From NCBI GenBank assembly GCA_030648675.1, contig JAUSGV010000159.1, positions 1 to 12,644 on the forward strand: a stretch of 12,644 bases of DNA, read 5' to 3'. The position numbers were made by a program, and so were the translations under genes. Shown in pieces: positions 4,973 through 11,547 of the stretch (positions within the stretch are counted from its first letter, which is position 1; each line of letters starts with the position of its first letter). This DNA is from Dehalococcoidales bacterium (GTDB lineage Bacteria; Chloroflexota; Dehalococcoidia; Dehalococcoidales; UBA2162). A model generated the notes under the pieces. That model was not told where the DNA came from. It saw nothing but the letters and a program-made list of their open reading frames with translations, and made no database searches.

Positions 4973-7033
4973 CTAGAACGGCGGCTTGAACATCAGGAAC
5001 AACGACACCAGGACGAGCGTCAGGGTCGAGAACAGTTTTATCAAGACGTGGAGGCTCGGGCCGGCTGTGTCCTTGAATGGATCGCCGACGGTATCACCGA
5101 CGACAGCGGCTTTGTGGGTGTCCGAACCTTTGCCGCCGTATTCACCGGTTTCGATAAATTTCTTGGCGTTGTCCCAGGCACCGCCGGCGGTGTTCAGGAG
5201 GAGTGCCATCAGGACTCCGCAGATGGTCCCAACCATCAAAAAGGAGCCGGCTGCTTCCGCACCGAGGGCAACCCCGACAAGTATCGGGACCGTGATCGCG
5301 AGAACGCCGGGAAGAATCATTTCTTTCAAGGCACCCTTGGTTGCGATATCGACGCAGCTGGCGTAGTCCGGTTTTGACGTGCCTTCCATAATGCCTTTAT
5401 CGGCTTTGAATTGCCGTCTAACGTCGTTGATTATGTAATATGCGGCCTTGCCGACCGCTCTGATGGCAAGACTGGAGAAGAGGAAAACGACGGTAGCACC
5501 GAGGAGGCCGCCGATGAAAACTATCGGTTTGGAAAGGTCGATTCCTGTAATTCCCGCCTTTCCGATCTCTTCCATATATGCCGAGAAAAGCAAGAATGCG
5601 GCGAGTGCGGCGGAGCCGACAGCGTATCCCTTGGTCAGGGCTTTGGTGGTATTGCCGACGGCGTCGAGGCGGTCGGTCTTTTTGCGGATTTCTTCCGGCT
5701 GCTTGCTCATTTCGATGATACCGCCGGCGTTATCGGTGATAGGGCCGAAGTTATCCATGGCGAGAATGTAGGCGGCAGTGGAGAGCATACCCATGGTAGC
5801 GACGGCTGTGCCGAATATTCCGCCGTTTGCGACGCCGGTGGTAGAACCGATCCAGTATGAACCGATCAGGGCCAGCGAAATAACGATTACGGGCAGGCCG
5901 ACACTCTCAAGGCCGACGGCAAAGCCGGTGATAATATTGGTGGCGGCGCCGGTCTGGCTGGCTTCAGCGATGGACTTCACCGAGCGGTACCTATGTTCCG
6001 TGTAGTACTGCGTAATCTGGCCAAAGGCCACCGAAGCAACGATGCCGATAAGTCCGGCTAAGGTGTACTGCACCCAGAATTCTTTGAGCATCAAATAGGT
6101 GGCCGCGCCGAACCCTATTGCCGCTAAAACCGCGGTAACGTAATATCCCCGGTTCAAGGCGTCCATCGGGTCCTGGTCTTCGCGGCACTTAACGATCATA
6201 ACCCCGATAATCGAGGCGATGATACCGAAGGACCGGGCAACCAGCGGGAACAAAATACCGTTCATTCCGAATACGGGGAAGAGGGCAATGCCGAGTATCA
6301 TAGCGCCGATGTTTTCCGCGGCGGTCGATTCAAAAAGGTCGGCACCTCTGCCGGCACAGTCACCGACGTTATCGCCGACAAGGTCGGCAATTACGGCGGG
6401 GTTGCGGGGGTCGTCTTCGGGTATTCCTTTTTCTACTTTACCGACGAGATCGGCACCGACGTCGGCGGCTTTGGTATAAATACCGCCGCCGAGCTGGGCG
6501 AACAAGGCAACAAAACTGGCGCCGAAGGCGAAACCGACGATCATCAGCGGGGTCGTTTCATTGCCCCCGAAAAGCGTAAAGAGCCCGGCGACACCCAGTA
6601 GACTCATGGCGACGACGAGGAGACCGGAAACGGCACCGCCTCTCAAGGCGATCTTAAGAGCTTTGTCGAGACTGGTCATGGCACCGCTGGCAACCCGGAT
6701 GTTGGCCCTGACAGAGACATACATGCCGACGAAGCCGGCGATACCGGAACATACGGCACCGGCGATGAAGGAAACGGCCGTCTTCCAGGCGTAGTCCGGA
6801 TAATCGGCATTAGGGAAGATCGAATACAAGACGAAAATCAATATGGCGACAACGACGGACAGGACGGCGATAGTGGTGTACTGCCTTTTCATGAAGGCGT
6901 TCGCGCCTTCTCTGATGGCGTCAGAAATGACCCGCATCTCGGGTTTGCCCGTGTCCTGTCGAAGGACATATTTCGTGAGGAAAAAGGCGAAGAGCAGACC
7001 GAAGATACTGACACCGAACACTAAGAGCAACAT
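4973..7033 (-). CDS. hppA: Membrane-bound pyrophosphatase, K+-independent H+-pumping type
   Basis: 686 residues, normal for the family. It is an integral membrane protein of about 16 helices that hydrolyses cytoplasmic pyrophosphate and pumps ions outward. What shows it: the catalytic stretch from DVGADLVGKVEKG (191-203) through EDDPRNPAVIADLVGDNVGD (206-225) to RGADLFES (229-236), the second acidic segment DNFGPITDNAGGI (427-439), and the C-terminal VGDTVGDPFKDTAGPS. The discriminating motif reads GNTTKALTKG with Lys464 and Thr467. Potassium-dependent enzymes have Ala at the Lys position, so this one should be potassium-independent, and that branch is known as proton pumps. The start is ATG at 7033, with AGGGGTG a few bases upstream on the minus strand. 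The gene stands alone, with its own promoter and terminator. It would recover energy from PPi released in biosynthesis, including PPi made by the CobU guanylyltransferase step; that pairing is only suggestive. Confidence 0.97.
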   Translation of the reverse strand: MLLLVFGVSIFGLLFAFFLTKYVLRQDTGKPEMRVISDAIREGANAFMKRQYTTIAVLSVVVAILIFVLYSIFPNADYPDYAWKTAVSFIAGAVCSGIAGFVGMYVSVRANIRVASGAMTSLDKALKIALRGGAVSGLLVVAMSLLGVAGLFTLFGGNETTPLMIVGFAFGASFVALFAQLGGGIYTKAADVGADLVGKVEKGIPEDDPRNPAVIADLVGDNVGDCAGRGADLFESTAAENIGAMILGIALFPVFGMNGILFPLVARSFGIIASIIGVMIVKCREDQDPMDALNRGYYVTAVLAAIGFGAATYLMLKEFWVQYTLAGLIGIVASVAFGQITQYYTEHRYRSVKSIAEASQTGAATNIITGFAVGLESVGLPVIVISLALIGSYWIGSTTGVANGGIFGTAVATMGMLSTAAYILAMDNFGPITDNAGGIIEMSKQPEEIRKKTDRLDAVGNTTKALTKGYAVGSAALAAFLLFSAYMEEIGKAGITGIDLSKPIVFIGGLLGATVVFLFSSLAIRAVGKAAYYIINDVRRQFKADKGIMEGTSKPDYASCVDIATKGALKEMILPGVLAITVPILVGVALGAEAAGSFLMVGTICGVLMALLLNTAGGAWDNAKKFIETGEYGGKGSDTHKAAVVGDTVGDPFKDTAGPSLHVLIKLFSTLTLVLVSLFLMFKPPF

Positions 7034-7076
7034 TTATTCACCCCTGATTCAATAATCTTTTTTGACACAATCGTCC

Positions 7077-7106
7077 ATTCTAGCGATAAAACGATATAAA
7101 AATCAA
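7077..7106 (-). promoter_or_regulatory. Possible sigma-70-type promoter of hppA
   Basis: Minus strand: TTGATT (plus 7101-7106), an 18-base spacer, then TAGAAT (plus 7077-7082). The predicted transcript start lies about 36 bases before ATG. It is supported only by similarity to the consensus. Confidence 0.4.
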
Positions 7107-7294
7107 GAGGCGAGAACAAATCCCATTCTCCAAGATACAAAAACCAAACAATAACCAAGAACCAAGGGGACAATAATCAAAATTGTCGAAATCTGTGTCC
7201 CCTCACTTTCATCTCTCCCGCAAGGGGAGAGAAACGGAAGATGAGACAGGTAAAATTCGAAATTCGAATGGCCGAAATAACCAAACAGATTACC

Positions 7295-7331
7295 GAGATT
7301 GCCACGAGCACTGAAGTGCTCTCGCAATGAC
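7295..7331. repeat. ATTGC...GCAATGAC hairpin repeat
   Basis: GAGATTGC at the left and GCAATGAC at the right pair through ATTGC/GCAAT (7298-7302 with 7324-7328). An inner stem GAGCAC/GTGCTC encloses loop TGAA. A second copy lies at 7889-7929 and partial copies at about 7410-7427 and 7944-7957. Confidence 0.7.
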
Positions 7332-7447
7332 AGTTGGGGTAACGGATTGCTGCGGGGATCCTTCATTGTCCGAGTCCTTCGTAGAAGGACGTGGGAATCT
7401 CTATAGATGATGTACATTGCTTCGGTTCCGCTGACGTTCTTATCTTC

Positions 7448-7472
7448 TGGATTCCGTTTTTCAACGGAATGG
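7448..7472. repeat. Hairpin repeat, 8-4-8 plan (copy E)
   Basis: CTGG, stem ATTCCGTT (7451-7458), loop TTTC, stem AACGGAAT (7463-7470), GG. The stem is perfect and its sequence differs from the other copies. It is in inverted orientation to copy D 26 bases further on. Confidence 0.8.
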
Positions 7473-7495
7473 TTCGTTTAGGTGCTCCAGATTAA

Positions 7496-7521
7496 CCATA
7501 CCGGCGAAAGCCGGTATCCAG
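7496..7521. repeat. Hairpin repeat, 8-4-8 plan (copy D)
   Basis: CC, stem ATACCGGC (7498-7505), loop GAAA, stem GCCGGTAT (7510-7517), CCAG. Same stem as copy B and same orientation as copy C. Confidence 0.85.
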
Positions 7522-7547
7522 TTCCCTCATTCGTTACACTTTTCCCC

Positions 7548-7577
7548 TTGAATTCTCCCGGCCATTTCTGCTACCAT
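7548..7577 (+). promoter_or_regulatory. Possible promoter of the cobalamin-salvage operon
   Basis: TTGAAT (7548-7553), an 18-base spacer, TACCAT (7572-7577). The predicted start near 7584 is about 10 bases before the riboswitch P1 stem, which is where a leader promoter is expected. Consensus match only. Confidence 0.4.
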
Positions 7578-7592
7578 GAGCAAAATAAGAGT

Positions 7593-7717
7593 AACCTGAA
7601 AGTTCCCCGGAAACGAGGGACTGACCGGAAGGCAAGTTGGTGTAAATCCAACGCAGTTCCGCCTGCTGTGATCCCCCGATAGAATCGGGGGAAAGTCAGA
7701 ACGCCGGTCCCCAGGTG
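7593..7717 (+). ncRNA. Cobalamin riboswitch aptamer
   Basis: Adenosylcobalamin-type aptamer ahead of btuF. The conserved core is visible: GGAAGGCAAGTTGG (7627-7640), GGTGTAAATCC (7639-7649), then the B12 box GCAGTTCCGCCTGCTGTGA (7653-7671) and AAAGTCAGAACGCCGG (7692-7707). Helices: P1 ACCTG (7594-7598) with CAGGT (7712-7716); GGGAC (7617-7621) with GTCCC (7707-7711); and a variable arm CCCCCGAT/ATCGGGGG within 7673-7691. It binds intracellular cobalamin and should lower expression of the uptake and salvage genes downstream. The expression platform follows at 7721-7805. Confidence 0.9.
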
Positions 7718-7771
7718 TCTTTAGCCTCCGCGGAGGAAGGGGGGTCGGAAATGTTCAAATAAGTTATGCAT

Positions 7772-7805
7772 CCCTTGTCCAACACGGGCAAGGGTTTTTT
7801 GTTTT
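7772..7805 (+). terminator. Riboswitch-controlled intrinsic terminator
   Basis: Stem CCCTTGTCC (7772-7780), loop AACAC, stem GGGCAAGGG (7786-7794), with one G-T pair, then TTTTTTGTTTTT. It lies 55 bases after the aptamer, so the switch most likely works by premature termination. AAGGGG (7737-7742) can pair with TCCCTT (7771-7776) and would block the terminator as an antiterminator; this alternative pairing is inference. Confidence 0.85.
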
Positions 7806-7836
7806 TGCAGTAACCACGGGTTTCCACAGGCAAGAT

Positions 7837-7858
7837 GCCCCGTATCGCGATACGGGGC
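7837..7858. repeat. 22-base perfect palindrome, part of a dispersed repeat
   Basis: GCCCCGTATCG followed directly by its reverse complement. The surrounding 28 bases (7838-7865) recur at 11459-11486 with one difference. Flanking CACAG and CTGTG extend the hairpin. A related core (CCCGTA/TACGGG) lies inside the hairpin at 4826-4878. Confidence 0.8.
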
Positions 7859-7888
7859 AGGCTCTGTGCCACCACCATTGATTTATGT

Positions 7889-7957
7889 AGATTGCTTCGG
7901 TTCGAATAGTGTTCGAATCTCGCAATGACGGGTGGGGGAGAGAAATCTCGCAATGAC
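7889..7957. repeat. ATTGC...GCAATGAC hairpin repeat with a partial third copy
   Basis: ATTGC (7891-7895) pairs with GCAAT (7922-7926) around two TTCGAA words. The right end, AATCTCGCAATGAC, is repeated at 7944-7957. The element lies between the riboswitch terminator and btuF, inside the leader RNA. Confidence 0.65.
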
Positions 7958-7984
7958 AATAGAATTTTTTAAGGAGAATATCTT

Positions 7985-8887
7985 ATGAAACGCTTTGGCG
8001 TTATTTTGTCCATATTCACACTATTGGTCGGTCTTATCGGCGGCTGCCGGCCGTCGTTTCAACCCGCTACTTACACCGACGACATGAACCGTCCGGTGAA
8101 CATCACGGCGGTGCCCCAGAGAATCGTATCCCATGTACCTTCCATCACAGAGACGCTGTTCGCCCTCGGTTTGGGGGACAGGGTGGTCGGCCGCAGCGAT
8201 TTCGACGATTATCCGCCGGAAGTATCTAATATAACCAGCGTCGGCAACTATTTTAATCCGTCGATAGAGAAGATAGCCTCGCTGAATCCCGACCTGGTTT
8301 TGACGGACGGACACAGCGACAACATCAAGCAGTTAGACAGCCTGAATATTACCTATATGGTTATCGATCCCAAGACTATCGACGACGTTTACAAGGATAT
8401 CGACCTTATCGGCAAGGTCGCCGGCGTGGAAAATAAGGCCGCGAGTCTCGTCGCCGGCATGAAGAACACCGCAAACGGCGTGCAAAACCGGGCACAGAAT
8501 GCACCCAAAATCAAGGTTATTTATTTGCTTGATGCCACCGACTTGAATAATCCGTGGACTGCTGGGCCAGGCTCATTTGTCGATGCGATGATCGGAATGG
8601 CAGGGGGCGAAAATATTGCCGGCGGGACGTCGGGTGCGTACGGTCAGATGAGTATCGAGCAGATTATTGCTGCCGACCCGGACATTATCATTCTGCCCGG
8701 CCAGCACGGGACAGCTTTCACAGCACCGGAGGTGTTGAAAGCACACCCGGCCTGGCAAAAAACCAGCGCAGTCAAAAATAATCGGATTTTTATTGCGAAT
8801 GCCGATCTTATAGACAGGTCGGGCCCGCGTATCGTTCAGGGCCTTGAAGAAATCGCTAAAACCATCCACCCCGAACTTTACAAGTAA
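7985..8887 (+). CDS. btuF: Corrinoid-binding lipoprotein of an ABC importer (BtuF-like)
   Basis: 300 residues. A lipoprotein signal peptide is clear: MKR, a hydrophobic stretch to residue 18, and IGGC with the lipidated Cys at 21, so the protein should be anchored outside the cytoplasmic membrane. The rest is a helical-backbone (PF01497-type) binding protein: PQRIVSHVPSITETLFALGLGDRVVG, the DFDDYPPEV region, SIEKIASLNPDLVL, and near the C-terminus the AHPAWQKTSAVKNNRIF segment common to BtuF and ferrichrome binders. The family alone does not separate cobalamin from iron-siderophore binding, but the cobalamin riboswitch upstream and cobTSCU downstream make corrinoid the likely ligand. AAGGAG at 7971-7976 sets the start at ATG 7985. 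The permease (btuC) and ATPase (btuD) are not adjacent and must be encoded elsewhere if uptake works. Confidence 0.88.
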   Translation: MKRFGVILSIFTLLVGLIGGCRPSFQPATYTDDMNRPVNITAVPQRIVSHVPSITETLFALGLGDRVVGRSDFDDYPPEVSNITSVGNYFNPSIEKIASLNPDLVLTDGHSDNIKQLDSLNITYMVIDPKTIDDVYKDIDLIGKVAGVENKAASLVAGMKNTANGVQNRAQNAPKIKVIYLLDATDLNNPWTAGPGSFVDAMIGMAGGENIAGGTSGAYGQMSIEQIIAADPDIIILPGQHGTAFTAPEVLKAHPAWQKTSAVKNNRIFIANADLIDRSGPRIVQGLEEIAKTIHPELYK

Positions 8888-8910
8888 TTCGAAGAAGTAA
8901 AGGAAATAAA

Positions 8911-9972
8911 ATGGGCTTATTAAAACAGACATTCGACAGGATAAAGCCGCTCGACAGCACAGCCATGGCACAGGCAAAAGAGCGCCAGGACCGGTTAACC
9001 AAGCCTCAGGGCAGTTTGGGACGGCTGGAAGAACTGTCTATCCGGCTGGCTGGAATACAGGGGAAATCCATACCGGAAATAAAACATAAGGCTATCATCG
9101 TTATGGCCGGCGATCACGGCGTCGTCGCGGAAAAGGTCGGTAACTGGCCGCAAGAGGTTACGGCGCAGATGGTAGGCAATTTTTTGGCCGGCGGGGCGGG
9201 GATTAACGTCCTCGCCCGCCAGGCCGGGGCCAGGGTAATCGTCGTGGACATGGGCGTTGCCGCAAAGTTGGAACCCAACCCGAAGCTTCTTGCGCGTAAA
9301 GTCGCTCCCGGGACGGGTAATATCGCCCTGGGTCCGGCGATGACGGAGGAGCAGGCGATACAGGCCCTGGAAACCGGGATAAAGCTGGTAAACGACGAAA
9401 TGAAAAACGGCCTGGATATCGTCGGTACCGGCGATATGGGCATCGGTAATACCACGCCGTCGAGTGCCATCTGCGCGGTGATGACGGGGAGACCGGCGGC
9501 CCAGGTAACCGGCCGTGGTACCGGCATTACGGACGAGCAGTTGGCCCATAAAATAGCGGTGATACAGAGAGCTTTGGATGTGAATCGTCCGGACAGTAAA
9601 CAGCCGCTGGGCGTTCTGGCAAAGGTAGGGGGATTTGAAATCGGCGGGTTGGCCGGGGTCATACTGGGAGCCGCGGCCAATCATGTTGCGGTGGTTATCG
9701 ACGGTTTTATCTCCGGGGCCGCCGCCCTTATCGCGGTGGGACTGGAGCCAACCGTCAGGGAGTACTTGATATCGGCTCACGTCTCGGCAGAGTCGGGGCA
9801 CCGCGTGCTGCTGCAGCACCTGGAGTTGAAGCCGCTGCTGGACCTTGAGATGCGTCTCGGGGAAGGCACCGGGGCGGCTCTTGGTATGATTTTGAGTGAA
9901 GCGGCGGCCCGAATTTTGGGAGAAATGGCGACTTTCGGCGAGGCCGGAGTGTCCGAAGAGAGCGGAAAATAA
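8911..9972 (+). CDS. cobT: Nicotinate-nucleotide:dimethylbenzimidazole phosphoribosyltransferase
   Basis: 353 residues, full length. CobT moves the phosphoribosyl group from nicotinate mononucleotide to a lower-ligand base (dimethylbenzimidazole or another benzimidazole) to make the alpha-riboside phosphate used for the cobamide lower loop. Motifs: RLTKPQGSLGRLEEL (28-42), VMAGDHGVVAEKVGNWPQEV (64-83), GTGDMGIGNTTPSSA (172-186), KVGGFEIGGLAG (238-249), and RLGEGTGA with E318, which corresponds to catalytic Glu317 of the Salmonella enzyme. The start is ATG 8911 with AGGA upstream, 23 bases after btuF. The last codon abuts the cobS start directly. Which base it prefers cannot be read from the sequence. 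Long open frames on the opposite strand are shadows of this GC-rich gene. Confidence 0.96.
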   Translation: MGLLKQTFDRIKPLDSTAMAQAKERQDRLTKPQGSLGRLEELSIRLAGIQGKSIPEIKHKAIIVMAGDHGVVAEKVGNWPQEVTAQMVGNFLAGGAGINVLARQAGARVIVVDMGVAAKLEPNPKLLARKVAPGTGNIALGPAMTEEQAIQALETGIKLVNDEMKNGLDIVGTGDMGIGNTTPSSAICAVMTGRPAAQVTGRGTGITDEQLAHKIAVIQRALDVNRPDSKQPLGVLAKVGGFEIGGLAGVILGAAANHVAVVIDGFISGAAALIAVGLEPTVREYLISAHVSAESGHRVLLQHLELKPLLDLEMRLGEGTGAALGMILSEAAARILGEMATFGEAGVSEESGK

Positions 9973-10755
9973 TTGGGTTTCTTCGCGGCGATAAGATTTC
10001 TGACCATTCTTCCCGCACCCTTTAGCGGTACAGGAGAAGGTGAGGAAGCCGGAAATCAGTTGAGCTACTTCCCTTTAGTGGGACTGGTTATCGGCTTGTT
10101 ACTGGTGGCGATTTACCGGCTGCTGAGTTTATTGCTGCCGGGAGAAGTCGTTTTGGGGTTGGTTATCGCCGCCTCGATAATCATTAGCGGGGGGCTGCAT
10201 CTTGACGGCCTCGCCGACACCTGTGACGGCCTTGCCGGGTATCGCGCGACCGAAGACCGGCTGCGCATCATGCGCGACAGCCGGGTCGGGGCTTTCGCAG
10301 TCATCGGCGTCACGCTCGTAATCCTGCTGAAGTACCTCTCGCTGAGCACCGTTCCGGCAAACATGATTTTGGTGACAATTGTTTTGATGCCTGTGTTAAG
10401 CCGATGGGCGATGGTTTATGCCGTTACCGCTTTTCCGTATGCCCGTCCCAGCGGACTCGGGGCTTCCTTTAAACAGGGGGCGAGTTGGGCGAGGTTCGGG
10501 GAGGCGACGCTGATCGCTCTCGCGGTAACGTTACTGTTGACCTTTTGGACAGGATTGGCGCATTTTTACCTGGTAACGATAGCGGTCATGCTCGGGATCT
10601 GGGTGGTAACACTCGTTATGTCAATTTATTTAAAGAGTAAATTCTCCGGTCTTACCGGCGACAGTTACGGAGCTATCAGCGAGGTTGCCGAAGTCGCGGT
10701 GCCTCTTTTTATTTTGATTCTCGTGCCGACCGGTTGGTTCGTGACGGCCGGGTAA
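9973..10755 (+). CDS. cobS: Adenosylcobinamide-GDP ribazoletransferase (cobalamin-5'-phosphate synthase)
   Basis: 260 residues, integral membrane. CobS joins adenosylcobinamide-GDP to the alpha-riboside phosphate from CobT, the last joining step of the lower loop. Signature motifs: GGLHLDGLADTCDGL (73-87), DSRVGAFAVIG (102-112) and GLTGDSYGAISEVAEV (226-241), with several hydrophobic helices between them. The start is taken as TTG 9973, immediately after the cobT stop, because it gives the expected N-terminus (GFFAAIRFLTILPAP) and no ATG or GTG lies in frame nearby; GCGGAAAA in the end of cobT is a weak ribosome-binding site, so translation is probably coupled to cobT. Confidence 0.94.
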   Translation: MGFFAAIRFLTILPAPFSGTGEGEEAGNQLSYFPLVGLVIGLLLVAIYRLLSLLLPGEVVLGLVIAASIIISGGLHLDGLADTCDGLAGYRATEDRLRIMRDSRVGAFAVIGVTLVILLKYLSLSTVPANMILVTIVLMPVLSRWAMVYAVTAFPYARPSGLGASFKQGASWARFGEATLIALAVTLLLTFWTGLAHFYLVTIAVMLGIWVVTLVMSIYLKSKFSGLTGDSYGAISEVAEVAVPLFILILVPTGWFVTAG

Positions 10756-10765
10756 GGAGAAAGAA

Positions 10766-11377
10766 TTGCCCCGTTTGTACATGGTAAGACACGGCCAGTC
10801 GGAATACAACGTTGCCCGGCGTTTTGCCGGCGCCGGCAGTGATATCGAGTTGACCGCCGCCGGTGTTCGACAAGCCGGGCTTTTGCGGGACCGTCTCGCG
10901 TCTGAAAAAATCGATGCGGTATACTCCAGCAATCTGAAAAGGGCCATGTCTACGGCGGCAGTGCTGTCAGAAAACCGAGGCATGGAAATAGTTTCCTGTC
11001 CTGAACTCGGGGAGATCGATTACGGCGCGGTTGAAGGTAAAACATTCGACGAAGTCAGCTTTGAATATCCCATGCTGGCGAAGCAAATTTACGGAGCGGA
11101 CCCCAAAATCAGATTCCCCGGCGGGGAAAGTTTTGAAGAATTCACCGGGCGTGGTGGCCGGTTCCTGGACAGGATAACGAAATACGACGACGCTCAAACC
11201 GTACTGGTGGTAGGTCACAGCGGTTCTATCAAAACGCTGGTTTGCCGTTTGCTGGATATCGATATAAATAATCACTGGGGACAGATCCACATCGACAACG
11301 CCTCGCTGACCGTGCTGGAAACCGGTAAAAACGGTGCTATAATCAGTCTGCTGAACGACACTTCTCACCTGAGGTAA
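10766..11377 (+). CDS. cobC: Histidine phosphatase, probable alpha-ribazole phosphatase
   Basis: 203 residues. Histidine-phosphatase core: VRHGQSEYN with R8 and nucleophile H9, LKRA with R59, ELGEIDYGAVEG with E83, and VVGHSGSIK with H151. CobC removes the 5' phosphate from alpha-ribazole phosphate or from the finished cobamide phosphate. Family members are broad (phosphoglycerate-mutase-like), so the substrate call rests on the position between cobS and cobU. The start is TTG 10766, supported by AAGGAG seven bases upstream and the expected N-terminus PRLYMVRHG; it lies 10 bases after cobS. After this gene the tight packing of the operon is broken by a 170-base repeat-filled gap. Confidence 0.87.
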   Translation: MPRLYMVRHGQSEYNVARRFAGAGSDIELTAAGVRQAGLLRDRLASEKIDAVYSSNLKRAMSTAAVLSENRGMEIVSCPELGEIDYGAVEGKTFDEVSFEYPMLAKQIYGADPKIRFPGGESFEEFTGRGGRFLDRITKYDDAQTVLVVGHSGSIKTLVCRLLDIDINNHWGQIHIDNASLTVLETGKNGAIISLLNDTSHLR

Positions 11378-11390
11378 GGGGAAAGTATCG

Positions 11391-11448
11391 TTCCCCCTTT
11401 GAAAAGGGGGGTAAAGGGGGATTTTGAATCTCCAAACAAGAAAATCCC
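11391..11448. repeat. CCCCCTT/AAGGGGG dispersed repeat between cobC and cobU
   Basis: Hairpin CCCCCTT (11393-11399), loop TGAA, AAGGGGG (11404-11410), followed by GGGATTTT (11418-11425) that pairs with AAAATCCC (11441-11448). No T run directly follows the first hairpin, so it is not a clear terminator. A smaller relative is at 4750-4768. Confidence 0.6.
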
Positions 11449-11458
11449 TCTTAATCTC

Positions 11459-11486
11459 CCCCGTATCGCGGTACGGGGCAGGCTCT
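11459..11486. repeat. Second copy of the CCCCGTATCG repeat
   Basis: 27 of 28 bases match 7838-7865 in the same orientation. The one change (A to G at the centre) makes the palindrome imperfect. It lies 61 bases upstream of the cobU start. Confidence 0.85.
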
Positions 11487-11547
11487 TTACGAAAGGGAGA
11501 GCGGTGATACTATTCGGTGGTCCAATTATGGTAATGAGCGCGTTTAA

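Larger units (their letters stand above)
7107..7547. other. Non-coding, repeat-filled stretch upstream of the riboswitch promoter
   Basis: No credible gene. Contents in order: a CAAATCCC/CCAAGATACAAA-type A-rich repeat (about 7118-7165), related in reverse orientation to 2166-2220; a hairpin CTCTCCC/GGGAGAG (7213-7231); an AAATTCG repeat (7252-7287); an ATTGC...GCAATGAC hairpin (7295-7331); a truncated copy of that element (about 7410-7427, ATTGCTTCGGTTCCGCTG); and two 8-4-8 hairpins in inverted orientation (7448-7472 and 7496-7521). It looks like a build-up of small repeats. Confidence 0.7.

Noticed and set aside
7103..7417. 104-codon minus-strand frame upstream of hppA
   Set aside because: Made of repeat sequence and overlaps the hppA promoter region; no recognisable protein motif.
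7482..7682. 66-codon plus-strand frame
   Set aside because: Runs through a hairpin repeat and into the cobalamin riboswitch aptamer, which explains the sequence better.
2048..7957. Dispersed repeats considered as a CRISPR array
   Set aside because: Copies are scattered, in both orientations, of unequal length and without regular spacers; no cas genes.
7696..7959. 87-codon minus-strand frame over the btuF leader
   Set aside because: Covers the riboswitch end, terminator and repeats; no ribosome-binding site or protein similarity.
8995..9819. 274-codon (and a 188-codon) frame antisense to cobT
   Set aside because: Shadow of a GC-rich gene with strong family motifs on the plus strand; residue composition is Arg/His-rich and motif-free.
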